Of a stretch of DNA of 64,000 bases, positions 9,324 through 18,884 are shown one piece after another; within the stretch, counting starts at the first letter, position 1, and every line of letters begins with the position of its first letter. The stretch comes from JAPOUP01 sp965221405 (GTDB lineage: Bacteria; Pseudomonadota; Alphaproteobacteria; Rhodobacterales; Rhodobacteraceae), in contig CBDCSE010000001.1 of NCBI GenBank assembly GCA_965221405.1, forward strand, positions 310,001 through 374,000. The letters run 5' to 3'. The notes below the pieces were generated by a model. The model was not told the origin of the DNA. It did no database searches and was given only the letters and a program-made list of their open reading frames with translations. The position numbers and the translations under genes are program-made.

Positions 9324-10898
9324 ATGACCCGTCAACGCCTGCCCATCGGCATCCAGTCCTTTTCCCGCCTGCGGGAAACCGGCAGCTACTACGTTGACAA
9401 GACGCCGCTGATCCGGGACCTGGTCGAGCGGGGTGACCACTGGTTCCTCTCCCGGCCGCGCCGGTTCGGCAAGAGCCTGCTGGTGGACACGATCAAGGCC
9501 CTCTTCGAGGGGCGGGAAGTCCTCTTCCAAGGGCTGGCCATCCCATGGCCACTGGGACTGGTCGGTGACCCACCCGGTGGTGCGCCTGAGCTTTGGCGGA
9601 AGGTACAGCACGCCAGAGGACATCGAAGGCGATATCATCGAACAATTGGAAGGTGTCGAGCGGGAATACGACCTCGCGCCGCCCCCGACCTCCGATACCG
9701 GGCCCCGCCGTCTGCGCAACCTGCTGGACCGTCTCCATCGCAATACAGGCCAGCGTGTCGTGATCCTCGTCGATGAATACGACAAGCCGATCCTTGACGG
9801 GCTGCCCGACCCCGATATGGCCCGGGCCAACCGGGAGTACCTGCGCGGTGTCTACGGCATCATCAAGGACAGCGCCGCCCATGTCCGCTTCGTCCTCGTC
9901 ACCGGCGTGAGCATGTTCTCCAGGGTCAGCCTGTTCCCGGACATGAACAACCTCGAGGACATCAGCCTCGATCCCCGCTATGCCACGCTCTGTGGCTACA
10001 CCGACGCGGATATCGACACCGTGTTCGCGCCCGAACTCTTGGGTTCGACCGGGACATGATCCGCACCTGGTGCGACGGCTACAGCTGGCTGGGCACGGAG
10101 CGGCTCTACAATCCCTTCGATGTGCTCCTGTTCCTGCGCAATCGCACCTTCAAACCCTACTGGTTCCAGACCGGCTCGCCGCGCTTCCTCTTCGAGACGC
10201 TGAAGAGGAAGTCCGTCAGCCCGCTGGAGCTGGAAGGCATGCTGGCCGACGAGTCACTGGTCTCGAAATTCGAGGTGGAGGATGTCAGCGCCGAGGCCCT
10301 GCTGTTCCAGACCGGCTACCTGACCATCACGGACGAGATCCGCAGGGGCCACCGCACCCTCTACCGGCTCGACTGTCCCAATCAGGAGGTCAGGCTCAGC
10401 CTGAACGATCAGCTGCTGGCGGCCCTGTCCCCGCAGGACCGGGTGCCCCTGGACGAAGGCGAGGCCTTGCGGGACCGGCTCGAGACCAACGATTTCACGG
10501 GCTTCGCGGACACACTCAAGGCCTGGCTGGCCAGCATTCCCTACCAGTGGCACGCCACGGGGGATCTGGCCCGTTACGAGGCCTGGTACGCCAGCCTGCT
10601 GCACATGGCCTTCCGGGCCATCGGCGTCGATGTGCGCGGTGAGGCGGCCACCAGCCACGGACGTGCCGACATGGTGATGCGCACCGGCGGGCAGGTGTTC
10701 ATTCTCGAGTTCAAGATGGCGGACACGGACGAGGATATCGAAACGCAGCTGGAGGCGGCGTTCACCCAGATGCGCCAGCGGGGCTATGCGGACAGATACC
10801 GGGATCGCGACGGGCCCGTCCATCTGGTCGCGGTGGTCTGCGGGCGTGACGCGCGTAACCTTCTGGAGGTCCGGGCGGAGCCGACTGGTATCCCCTGA
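9324..10898 (+). pseudogene. AAA-ATPase-like / PD-(D/E)XK nuclease family protein, copy 1, frameshifted
   Basis: A member of the family with an N-terminal AAA-ATPase-like domain and a C-terminal PD-(D/E)XK nuclease-like domain (Pfam AAA-ATPase_like plus the DUF1703-type region). The start IGIQSFSRLRETGSYYVDKT, the FLSRPRRFGKSLLVDTIKALF P-loop region, LVDEYDKPI and the late ILEFKM nuclease motif are all recognisable. It is broken twice. An extra C near 9541-9544 (ATCCCATGG here, ATCCATGG in copy 2) shifts the frame after GLAI, and a second -1 shift near 10043 separates ELLG from FDRDMIR. After the second shift, 10056-10898 is fully open. The stop of the middle frame and the ATG of the last overlap as ATGA. 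Copy 2 is at 30373. The molecular role of this family is not established. Confidence 0.88.
9826..10406 (+). repeat. 581-bp near-identical segment shared with copy 2 (30874-31454)
   Basis: By eye I find one difference in this stretch (G at 10229, C at 31277) and no length difference. On both sides the two copies diverge quickly, for example in the region encoding STPEDIEGDI versus DRPEDVERSI, and after CCTGAAC at 10406. A short identical tract inside an otherwise diverged pair is the mark of recent gene conversion. The tract includes the frameshift near 10043. Confidence 0.85.
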
Positions 10899-11482
10899 TG
10901 GGCCGGGCCGGGCCGTCGGCCCTGGAGCCCAGCGGCTCCGGCACGGACGGCGGGTTCACACAGCACCCCGTGAAGCCTCTCCCTCCCCAAACGGCACATG
11001 TGCCGTAAGGAGCGCTGCGGATGCTTCCGCAGCCGCAGCGCCGGACATCCGCAAGGCCCCACCAACCCGCACCCGGCATCTGAAGACCTCCGCAGGACCC
11101 ACTTCCCCGGCACCGTTCCTTTCCGACCGGGCCCGTCCAGGTCCGTCCTGCCTGCCCGTCGCGGTCCCGGGAGACTTCCGTCTCGGTCGGCCCCTTGACC
11201 CCCGGCCGATGAAAGAACCATGTCCGCCAGACGTCCCCGTAGGTCTGTCAGGTCCGGTTCAAAACTGACCCATCGTCCGGCCTTTCCCTTTCCAGGTAAC
11301 ATCCTTTCCGCCGGGCATTCCGCACCGGTGCCGGGGTTCCGCTTGAGGAGAAGGGGAAGATGGGAACGTTTGATCGGGCTGACTGGCCTGGACTGGTGGC
11401 GACGGACGGTGATCGCATGGAAAGCCTGCCGCCTTAAGGTGAATGGGAGGGGCGCTTCCAGCGATGTTGCCGAACCGTCACC
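10899..11482. repeat. Non-coding downstream flank, partly repeated after copy 2
   Basis: No gene recognised. The segment from the stop codon to about 11220 resembles the sequence after copy 2 (about 31937-32310). Both begin TGATGGG, share CGGCCCTGGAGCCCAGCGG, then differ by insertions, and both end with CCTTGACCCCCGGCC followed by ATGAAAGAA. The duplication or element therefore extended beyond the coding region. From about 11290 to 11482 I recognise nothing. Confidence 0.6.
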
Positions 11483-12094
11483 TCAACTCAGTTCCCTATC
11501 AGAATCCGCGCGTCGGATACGCCATGCCGCCCACGCCTCCGGTGTATCCAGATCGGTAAGGGCATGGTTTGCGGGCAAAGCCACCCCGAGGACCTTCTCC
11601 CGCTTCAGGATTGACCAGCCGCCCTCGTCTACCCTGAGCCGCGTAAGCATCGGGAAAAGCCTTGAGGGAAACACCACGGGATGACCGGGCACTCCGGATG
11701 ACGACATGCCCCGAACCACGCGGTTAGGAAATTCCGCCGATGCGGCGAGAACCTTTCCGAGATCCCTGGCGGTGATCTCAGGCATGTCGGCGGGCAGTAT
11801 CGCGACAGCCTTTATGCTGTCAGGCAGAGCCGCGGTCGCAACGCCGATTGACATGCCCATACCTTGCGCCGCATTCTCGATCACAATGCGCTGGAGCCGC
11901 AGTCCGGCCAGTGTTTGGCAACGTTTCCGCCTGTTCGGCGCCAGCGCCACAATCACGTGCGCTCCGGTTGCCAGCGCGGTTTTCGCCTGCCGACGCAGGA
12001 TCGGAACACCATCCACTTCCTCAAGTAGCTTGTCGGAGCCACGCATTCGGGTCGACGAGCCAGCAGCTAACAGCAGGATCGCGACGCCTGCCAA
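11483..12094 (-). CDS. MobA/MocA-like NTP transferase (molybdenum cofactor nucleotidyltransferase family), TTG start
   Basis: A 203-residue GT-A-like nucleotidyltransferase. The N-terminal LLAAGSSTRMRGSDKLL is the NTP-binding signature of the MobA/MocA family, and ILPADMPEI carries the metal-binding aspartate. GVPGHPVVFP is typical of MocA-type enzymes that make the cytidine form of the cofactor for xanthine-dehydrogenase-like enzymes. The gene starts at TTG one base after the TAG of livM, with GGAG 7 nt upstream, so it is the last gene of the liv operon. A molybdenum hydroxylase partner is not in the window. MobA, CTP transfer or another sugar-phosphate role cannot be separated by sequence reading alone. 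Confidence 0.8.
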   Translation of the reverse strand: MAGVAILLLAAGSSTRMRGSDKLLEEVDGVPILRRQAKTALATGAHVIVALAPNRRKRCQTLAGLRLQRIVIENAAQGMGMSIGVATAALPDSIKAVAILPADMPEITARDLGKVLAASAEFPNRVVRGMSSSGVPGHPVVFPSRLFPMLTRLRVDEGGWSILKREKVLGVALPANHALTDLDTPEAWAAWRIRRADSDRELS

Positions 12095-12095
12095 G

Positions 12096-13400
12096 CTAGC
12101 GCTCCGGTATCAGCCCGCGTGGACTGAATCTGAGCATCAGCAGCATGATAAATCCCATGGTCAGCAAACGCATATGAGCGGCGGATTGCCGAAGATGCTC
12201 CTTCAACCAGTTTCCGTCGTCCAGCCCGGCGGTCAAGGTTTCCATAACAAGCAGTCCCAACGGCTCTACCTCGATCCAGAGATACCAGATCAGGAACCCT
12301 CCCAGAACCGCCCCGAAATTGTTTCCGGAACCGCCCACGATAACCATGACCCAAATCAGGAACGTGAACCGTAGCGGCTGGTAGGCAGTGGGAGTGAGGA
12401 GCCCGTCGAGCGAGGTCATCATCGCCCCGGCCAGACCGCAGACCGCTGACCCGAGAATGAAGACCTGAAGATGCCTAGCGGAAACGTTTTTACCCATCGC
12501 GCTCGCGGCCATCTCATTATCGCGGATTGCCCGCATCATCCGGCCCCATGGCGAGTTCAGCGCCCTTTCGGAAAGCCAGATGATGATCAGGAGCACTGCC
12601 GCGAACAGGATCGTATAGCCAAGCTTCACGAAGAGTGACGAAGCTGTGACGGGATCGAGTCCCAGAATGTCCGCCCATTCGACGAATTCCGGACTTCTCT
12701 GAAGATCGATCTCGTAAGGCACTGGCCGCGGAATTCCATTGACGTTCTTGACGCCGCGGGAAAGCCATTCCTCATTCTTCAGCACCGCGATGATGATCTC
12801 CGCGATTCCAAGTGTCGCGATCGCCAGATAGTCGCTTCTAAGGCCAAGCGCGGTCTTTCCGATAAGCCAGGCGGCACCGGCCGCGACCAGCCCACCAATT
12901 GGCCAGGCGACTATGACCGGCAGGCCGAGTCCGCCCAGATATCCGGTACTGGCCGGATTCACCTTTTCTATCGCCAGCACCGCGGGGTCGAATACGGCGC
13001 GATAGAGGAAGAACCCGCCCAGCAGGACAGCGGCTGTGGCGACGGTGCGCTGCGGGCCGGCCGGTAACCTGTTCCACAGAAACACGGCAAGAGCGATGAC
13101 AGCCGCTCCCACTGACAGCGCGAGCGCAACGCTTGCTCCTCCGGCATCCCATGCCTCCGGAACCGGGGGCATGCTGACCAGTACCGTGGTAAGGCCCCCG
13201 AGCGCGACGAAGCCCATGACCCCAACGTTGAAGAGTCCCGCGTAACCCCACTGCATGTTCAGGCCAACCGCCATTATGGCGCTGATGAGTCCCATGTTAA
13301 GTATGCCGAGCGCGACATTCGGACTGCGGTAAAACCCGGTTGCCACGATCAACCCCAATACCATGGCGAAGAGCAGGGTATTTCTCATCGGAGCACTCAT
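12096..13400 (-). CDS. livM: Branched-chain amino acid-type ABC transporter permease (LivM family)
   Basis: A 434-residue inner-membrane permease with about ten hydrophobic segments, longer than many LivM proteins because of an extra hydrophobic region before LGLRSDYLAIATLGIAEI, the conserved LivM motif. The later ALNSPWGRMMRAIRDNEMAASAMG is the cytoplasmic loop that docks to the ATPases. It starts with ATG in an ATGA overlap with the livH stop. With livH, livF, livG and the binding protein it forms one importer; the ligand could be a branched-chain amino acid or another small solute. Confidence 0.9.
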   Translation of the reverse strand: MSAPMRNTLLFAMVLGLIVATGFYRSPNVALGILNMGLISAIMAVGLNMQWGYAGLFNVGVMGFVALGGLTTVLVSMPPVPEAWDAGGASVALALSVGAAVIALAVFLWNRLPAGPQRTVATAAVLLGGFFLYRAVFDPAVLAIEKVNPASTGYLGGLGLPVIVAWPIGGLVAAGAAWLIGKTALGLRSDYLAIATLGIAEIIIAVLKNEEWLSRGVKNVNGIPRPVPYEIDLQRSPEFVEWADILGLDPVTASSLFVKLGYTILFAAVLLIIIWLSERALNSPWGRMMRAIRDNEMAASAMGKNVSARHLQVFILGSAVCGLAGAMMTSLDGLLTPTAYQPLRFTFLIWVMVIVGGSGNNFGAVLGGFLIWYLWIEVEPLGLLVMETLTAGLDDGNWLKEHLRQSAAHMRLLTMGFIMLLMLRFSPRGLIPER

Positions 13401-14416
13401 TCGGCCTTACCGGCAAAAATTCCAGTGGGACGGATAAGCAGCACAGCGGTCAGGATCAGGAAGCTCACGGCGAACTTGTAATCGGTGCTGAGTAGCTGGA
13501 CGAGGGTGGTGGGCTCGAGAGGATCCGGAAGAAGGTATACCAGTACCTTCTTCCAGGCATATGTTACCGTCACCTCCGAAAACGCAATCAGGAACCCTCC
13601 GGCAATGGCGCCAGGCGGACTGCCTAGCCCGCCGACGATCGCGCTTGCGAAGATCGGCAGAAGGAGTTGGAAATATGTGAACGGCTTGAAGCTCTTGTCG
13701 AGACCGTAGAGGACTCCGGCGACCGTTGCCAGCGCGGCAAGAATTACCCAGGTTACCGCTACGACCCGATCCGGGTCGATTCCCGAAAGAAGCGCGAGAT
13801 CCTCGTTGTCGGAATAGGCGCGCATGGATTTCCCTGTGCGGGTTCGCTTGAGAAACCAGAATAGCAGGGCGACGACCAGGATGGCGGTAACGACAGTGAT
13901 CGCCTGGCTGGTCTTGAGCGCAAGCCCTTCCTGCAGTCCTGACCAGTCCCGGAACTCCCGTGCGCTGAGGATGAACCGCTCCCCGTCAGCGAACCGCTGG
14001 TCGCCGGGGCCGATAATGAAGCGCACCAGGCCGTTCATCACGAACATGACGCCGACCGATACCATCACCAGCACCACAGGTCGAACCCGCCGCGCCCTGT
14101 AGAACCTGTAGACCAGACGGTCAGTTCCCAGCACCAGAGCCGCGGTGGCGACAATTCCCGCGGGTATGGCGAGCAGAGCCGTCGGAAGTGACCCGAGGGT
14201 CACTCCCGACCCCTGGAGCCCCCAGGTAAGGAGAATTGTCACCATCGTGCCGAACGCCATGGTGTCGCCATGGGCGACATTTGAGAACCGCAGAACTCCG
14301 TAGACCAGCGTCACTCCCAAGGCACCTAGCGCCAGCTGCGCTCCGTAAGCCGTAGCGGGAATGAATACGAAGTTGGCGAACGCTGTAAAGGCGTTGAGAA
14401 GGTCAATCACGCTCAT
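13397..14416 (-). CDS. livH: Branched-chain amino acid-type ABC transporter permease (LivH family)
   Basis: A 339-residue inner-membrane permease. GALGVTLVYGVLRFSNVAHGDTMAFG is the LivH N-terminal signature, and the MRAYSDNEDLALLSGID loop contacts an ATPase subunit. GLGSPPGAIAGGFLIAFSE is the conserved late segment. It overlaps livM by 4 bp. Unusually, about 280 bp separate it from livF upstream, so it may have its own promoter. Confidence 0.9.
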   Translation of the reverse strand: MSVIDLLNAFTAFANFVFIPATAYGAQLALGALGVTLVYGVLRFSNVAHGDTMAFGTMVTILLTWGLQGSGVTLGSLPTALLAIPAGIVATAALVLGTDRLVYRFYRARRVRPVVLVMVSVGVMFVMNGLVRFIIGPGDQRFADGERFILSAREFRDWSGLQEGLALKTSQAITVVTAILVVALLFWFLKRTRTGKSMRAYSDNEDLALLSGIDPDRVVAVTWVILAALATVAGVLYGLDKSFKPFTYFQLLLPIFASAIVGGLGSPPGAIAGGFLIAFSEVTVTYAWKKVLVYLLPDPLEPTTLVQLLSTDYKFAVSFLILTAVLLIRPTGIFAGKAE

Positions 14417-14694
14417 CCTCGGAAACCAGGAACCACGCTCACATCATCACTGATGGCAGGCCAGCAAGCACCATTGACCTGCCAATTGAGCGCCACCGCA
14501 CCCGGAAGCGGTCGCTGGCCAGCATTTAACCGGTGCCGGTCGCGCACGGAAATAGATTGACCATATGGCCTTTGCCGGACGATGGAGTCCATATCGATGG
14601 GGCCCACCTGCGGAAGCCGGAGGGATGTCCGGCGCCCAATCCGCGTGAAGCGGGTATCCCGAACGCTCCCCGGAACTCTGGTTCCATGCATGAT

Positions 14695-15408
14695 CTATCC
14701 TCCGAGAAAGCTCCGCCGCACATCCGGACTCGCGAGAAGCGCCGCTCCGGTATCGGTGAAACGGTTGCGGCCCTGTACCAGAACATACCCCACATGGGCG
14801 ATTTCGAGAGCCTGCCTGGCGTTCTGCTCGACCATAAGCACGGAAATCCCGGAATCGGCGATTTCGATGATTTTCCCGAACAGTTCATTCATTACGATCG
14901 GACTGACGCCAGCTGTCGCCTCGTCCAACATCAGAACCTGCGGCTGGGTCATCAGGGCACGTCCCAGAGCCACCTGCTGGCGCTGGCCTCCCGAAAGCTC
15001 CCCGGCCCGCTGCCGTCGCCGGTCACGCAGAACGGGGAACAGGTCATATACCTGTTCAATTGCGCAATCCACGTCGTCGTTGCGCAGGAATGCGCCCATT
15101 TCCAGGTTTTCCTCAACCGTCATCGTGGTGAAGACGTTGGAAATCTGTGGCACGAACGCCATTCCCTTGGCCACCCGCGCCTGCGGCGATAAGTCCGTGA
15201 TATTCTCGCCGTCCAGCCAAACGGTTCCTTTTTTGAGGTTCAGCATTCCGAACAGGCCTTTCATCGCTGTTGATTTGCCGGCCCCGTTTGGTCCCACGAT
15301 CACTGCGATTTCACCTCTTGCCACCCCAATCGTACAGTCATGCAGTATGTCCGCCCCCCTCCCGTAACCGCCCGTCAGTGAATTACCCAAAAGGTAGGGT
15401 CTGTGCAC
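14695..15408 (-). CDS. livF: Branched-chain amino acid-type ABC transporter ATP-binding protein (LivF family), GTG start
   Basis: An ATPase subunit with Walker A GPNGAGKST, signature LSGGQRQQ and Walker B VLMLDEAT; the Walker B region is followed by AGVSP, typical of LivF. I chose GTG at 15408 (237 residues): CGGAG lies 8 nt upstream, and the protein then begins close to the normal LivF start before LLGNSLTGGYG. The ATG at 15510 would add 34 residues of unrelated sequence without a good ribosome-binding site. Confidence 0.88.
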   Translation of the reverse strand: MHRPYLLGNSLTGGYGRGADILHDCTIGVARGEIAVIVGPNGAGKSTAMKGLFGMLNLKKGTVWLDGENITDLSPQARVAKGMAFVPQISNVFTTMTVEENLEMGAFLRNDDVDCAIEQVYDLFPVLRDRRRQRAGELSGGQRQQVALGRALMTQPQVLMLDEATAGVSPIVMNELFGKIIEIADSGISVLMVEQNARQALEIAHVGYVLVQGRNRFTDTGAALLASPDVRRSFLGG

Positions 15409-15636
15409 CCCGCCAACTCCGGCGTCGCTCGATTCCGTGGCAATTGCGACCGTCCCGGGGAGGGATGCCTCGGATAGGTCGCTTCGTCTACCGCCACCAC
15501 TTTGGTTCATATCAGCGACGCACCGTTACGCCGTCCGGTGGAGCGTCCGTTACCGCGGAGTCCACCCGGTGCGGGAAGGACATCTGCCCCGGCCTTCCGG
15601 ACAACTGCCCCGCATAAACCGCGGTCCGCCTCTCCA

Positions 15637-16407
15637 TCATATGGCTGTCCGACTTCCGGTTCCGAGATAGGCTTCTATCACCAGATCGTTTGACTTTATC
15701 TCCTCCATCGTTCCTTTCGCCAGCACCTTACCCTCCGCCATGCAGATGACGGGGTCGCAGAGACGGCCAATGAAATCCATGTCATGCTCAATTACGCAGA
15801 ACGTGTATCCGCGCTCCTGGTTCAGCCGCATGATCGCGCCGGCTATGGTATTGAGCAGCGTCCGGTTCACACCCGCCCCAACCTCGTCAAGGAAAACGAC
15901 TTTGGCGTCGACCATCATGGTGCGCCCGAGCTCAAGCAGCTTTTTCTGCCCACCTGAGAGGTTTCCGGCCTTCTCGTCGGCAAGGTGTTCCATGGTCAGG
16001 AAGTCCAGGACCTCGTCAGCCTTTCGCCTGAGCGCGGTTTCGCTCCGTGCGATGAGGCTGCGGCGAAACCATGTGTTGATCAGGCGCTCGCCCACCTGCC
16101 CGCCGGGCACCATCATCAGGTTTTCGCGAACGGTAAGCGAATGGAATTCCCTGGCGATCTGGAATGTCCTGAGAAGGCCTTTACCGAACAACTCATGCGG
16201 CGGCAGTCCGGTAATATCGTCGCCATTCATATAGACCCGACCGCCACTAGGTTTAAGTATACCCGCAATTACATTGAAAAGAGTTGTTTTTCCAGCACCG
16301 TTGGGTCCAATGAGGCCGGTGATGGATCCGGTGGTGACTTCCAGCGAGGCGCCATCGACCGCCCGGAAGCCGCCGAAATGCCTTCGAATGTGCTCTACGA
16401 CGATCAT
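15637..16407 (-). CDS. livG: Branched-chain amino acid-type ABC transporter ATP-binding protein (LivG family)
   Basis: The partner ATPase to LivF, 256 residues from ATG at 16407. Walker A is GPNGAGKTT, followed by the LivG-typical long insert (RTFQIAREFHSLTVRENLMM), signature LSGGQKKL and Walker B VVFLDEVGAGV, where the usual E-P is E-V. CAGG lies 8 nt upstream of the ATG; GTG at 16416 is an alternative. It follows the binding-protein gene after a strong stem-loop. Confidence 0.9.
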   Translation of the reverse strand: MIVVEHIRRHFGGFRAVDGASLEVTTGSITGLIGPNGAGKTTLFNVIAGILKPSGGRVYMNGDDITGLPPHELFGKGLLRTFQIAREFHSLTVRENLMMVPGGQVGERLINTWFRRSLIARSETALRRKADEVLDFLTMEHLADEKAGNLSGGQKKLLELGRTMMVDAKVVFLDEVGAGVNRTLLNTIAGAIMRLNQERGYTFCVIEHDMDFIGRLCDPVICMAEGKVLAKGTMEEIKSNDLVIEAYLGTGSRTAI

Positions 16408-16448
16408 GATTCGCACCTGAAGCCGCTGAGAGCGGCAACATGGCGAAA

Positions 16449-16475
16449 CGCGGCCCGAACTGGCAACGGGCCGCG
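16449..16475 (-). promoter_or_regulatory. Intra-operon stem-loop between livK and livG
   Basis: A perfect 9-bp GC stem (CGCGGCCCG / CGGGCCGCG) with a 9-nt loop lies between the binding-protein stop and livG. Such hairpins commonly protect the 3' end of the binding-protein message or partly stop transcription, so that the binding protein is made in excess over the membrane subunits. There is no strong T-tract, so partial termination is an inference. Confidence 0.55.
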
Positions 16476-16499
16476 CTCAGAATCGTTCGGGCCTGTCCG

Positions 16500-17690
16500 T
16501 CAGCGGTATCGGACAGTCGTAACTTGGCCACCCCTGACTTCCGTCTGGGCGTAGCTGCCCGCGGATTCACCGGGGCCAATCAGTTCCACAGCTGTTGCGC
16601 CAACATAGTCGATATCGCCGCCATTGCCGAGAATCTCCAGCCCTTTGGCGAGCTCACCCGGAAATATCTTCTCACCCGGCGCGTTGGCGACATCCAGGAC
16701 GCTACCCTTGAAATCGCTGCTATCTGAGGAACCGGCGGCCTGCATGGCCAGAAGTATCAATGCGGTGGCATCGTAGCCCTGCCCGGTATAGGGTGACGAG
16801 GCGTCGAAAGTGTTCCCCACCATCTCGACGAACATATCACTGCCCTCGCTGTCAGATGCGGGATGCTGGCCGGTCGAGCCGTTGATTTCGTCTCCGAAGT
16901 TATCTTCAAGCATATCGCCGATCATGCCATCGGGGAAATGGAATGTATCGAAGGCACCGGAATCGAGCGCACCCCTCAGGATTCCGCTGCCGCCCTGGTC
17001 AATGTAACCGATTATGACCAGACGCTGGCCGCCCGCCGATGCGAGGGCGGACACTTCCGCCGAGTAGTCGGCTTTCCCGTCCTCATGCGCGGCGTTGATG
17101 GTCACGGTGCCGCCCGCCGCCTCAAAAGCGGACTGGAAGCTGTCCGAGAGTCCTTTACCGTAATCGTTGTTGTTGTAGGAAACGGCGACCTCGTTGATGC
17201 CTTCCTCCATCAGGATTTCCGCCATAACCTGACCCTGTCGCGCGTCGGACGGTGCTGTGCGGAAGAACAGGCCATCGTCCTCGATTGTCGATAGTGCCGG
17301 GGAGGTCGATGCAGGTGATATCATGACGATGCCGTTTGGCACCGCGACATTGGTAAGTGCCGCGATCGTGGCGCCCGAACAGGCGGCTCCCATGATGGCA
17401 TGGACACCGTCGGCGGTCACCAGACGTTCCGTGGCCGCCACCGTGGCCGCGCCGTCGGCGCAGGTTGAGTCCCCACGCACTGACGTCACGGTGGAGCCGC
17501 CGAGCAACATTCCACTGTCGCTTGCTTCCCGCATCGCCAATTCGGACGCCTCGGCGATCGGTGGAATCAGTGACTCGATCGGTCCCGTAAATCCGAGGAG
17601 CACGCCGAGCTTGATTTCCTCGGCTGTGGTATCTGCCGCGGAAAATGCCAGACCGGCAATCGCGCTTGAGGCAAGGAACAGTTTCTTCAT
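16500..17690 (-). CDS. livK: ABC transporter substrate-binding protein (LivK/LivJ type)
   Basis: The periplasmic binding protein of the liv operon, 396 residues from ATG at 17690 with GGAGA just upstream. It has a signal peptide (MKKLFLASSAIAGLAFSA) followed by IKLGVLLGFTGPIESL, the start of a Peripla_BP_6-type fold. Ligand-pocket-like segments include GAACSGATIAALT and SPASTSPALS. It is the first gene of the operon. The ligand is probably a small polar solute; an amino acid is the default assignment. Confidence 0.88.
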   Translation of the reverse strand: MKKLFLASSAIAGLAFSAADTTAEEIKLGVLLGFTGPIESLIPPIAEASELAMREASDSGMLLGGSTVTSVRGDSTCADGAATVAATERLVTADGVHAIMGAACSGATIAALTNVAVPNGIVMISPASTSPALSTIEDDGLFFRTAPSDARQGQVMAEILMEEGINEVAVSYNNNDYGKGLSDSFQSAFEAAGGTVTINAAHEDGKADYSAEVSALASAGGQRLVIIGYIDQGGSGILRGALDSGAFDTFHFPDGMIGDMLEDNFGDEINGSTGQHPASDSEGSDMFVEMVGNTFDASSPYTGQGYDATALILLAMQAAGSSDSSDFKGSVLDVANAPGEKIFPGELAKGLEILGNGGDIDYVGATAVELIGPGESAGSYAQTEVRGGQVTTVRYR

Positions 17691-18884
17691 GTCGCTCTCC
17701 ATATCTGTCGTGTGGATGAATGGTTGCTATGAGGTTTGGACGCCAACATACCGCGGACGGAATGCCTGAATGCGTCAAGCAAGGGCATGGGCAGCGTATC
17801 TTCGGATAGGGGCAGGATTCCGTCATCCCTGTGGAATGACAGCATCCCTTAATGCACAAATGCGCGTCATTGGTGCACGTGGCGTACGGAACAGGCAACT
17901 CCTTACTCTGAAATTCTCGAATCGTGGATATCAATTTTGTGGAATCGGTGCAAGAATGACTGGATCAACCCGGTTGACGGATGGGTCGGGGAGACCTGGA
18001 GTTCGGGAATGGCGGATGGCCCCGACAGGCGCTGACCCGCGCATCGCTTTGCGCTACTGGCGGCACGGACGGACACCCAGCCTGCAAAAACGAAAGCGCC
18101 ATTGACCGGCTTCATGCGGATATGGAGAAACGCGGCAGGGAGGCGGCAAACCGCGAAACGCGGTCCATCCTGGTCATGGCTGGGATGGTTGCCCGCGCGG
18201 TCATGGTTCTCGGGATCCCCGTCCGCTGCCCCGCACCTCCCGTCTGATGCCGCCGGGGCATTCCGCATCATGGGGTGGCTTCCCGGAGTGCGCCCTACCG
18301 GTCAAGGAGGCCACCGGAGGGGGTTGCCTGTAGCCGGCGCTCCTTATGCGCGGCGCCCTGACGGGCGAGAAGGGCCGCCCTCGTGTGTCTCCATGTGCCC
18401 CGGGACGGTCAGTGGGTATCGATGGTGAAGTCGTGCCACTCGGACGGGAAGTGGAAACTGGGCGACACGGGCATGCGCTGGAATCCGGGTGATTCCCTGC
18501 TGGATCCCCCGGATCTCCAGGTTCCGGGCCGGTTGGGTCTGCCGCGGATCAGGAGTTGGAGAGAGTGAATCCGGTTGGCGAATTGGGACACCGGGGCGGA
18601 GTTTCCGGCGGGAAAGTTTCTGCGCGGCCGTTTGTTGAAGGATGCAGAGCGCGACAAAAGGAACATCACGAACGTCTGTTACCGTCGCAATGGTGAGGAA
18701 GCCGGTCGGGGCCTTATGGCTGGAAACGGTCCAAACGCCCGGCTGGCGCCGGTATCGAGCCTCGAAGCATGGGGCCGGTCGCCGTCTCCGGCGAGTTGCC
18801 CCGCATGATGATATTTGGCCCTTCCGTTTCGGATGGAACGTGCAATAAGGGATCGCCAAACGAGTTCTTCCAGGGAGACGCCTA
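17691..18884. other. 1.2-kb spacer without a recognisable gene
   Basis: No frame in this stretch gives a recognisable protein, and none has a convincing start. I see no tRNA, no clear repeat and no insertion-sequence end. It presumably holds the divergent promoters of livK and guaB plus decayed sequence. Confidence 0.45.

Noticed and set aside
10030..10062. Programmed -1 frameshifting in the ATPase-nuclease gene
   Set aside because: Reading back one base at CTTGGGT would restore the family sequence, but the site is not a canonical slippery heptamer and both copies have additional frame breaks. A converted lesion or coupled split genes are simpler.
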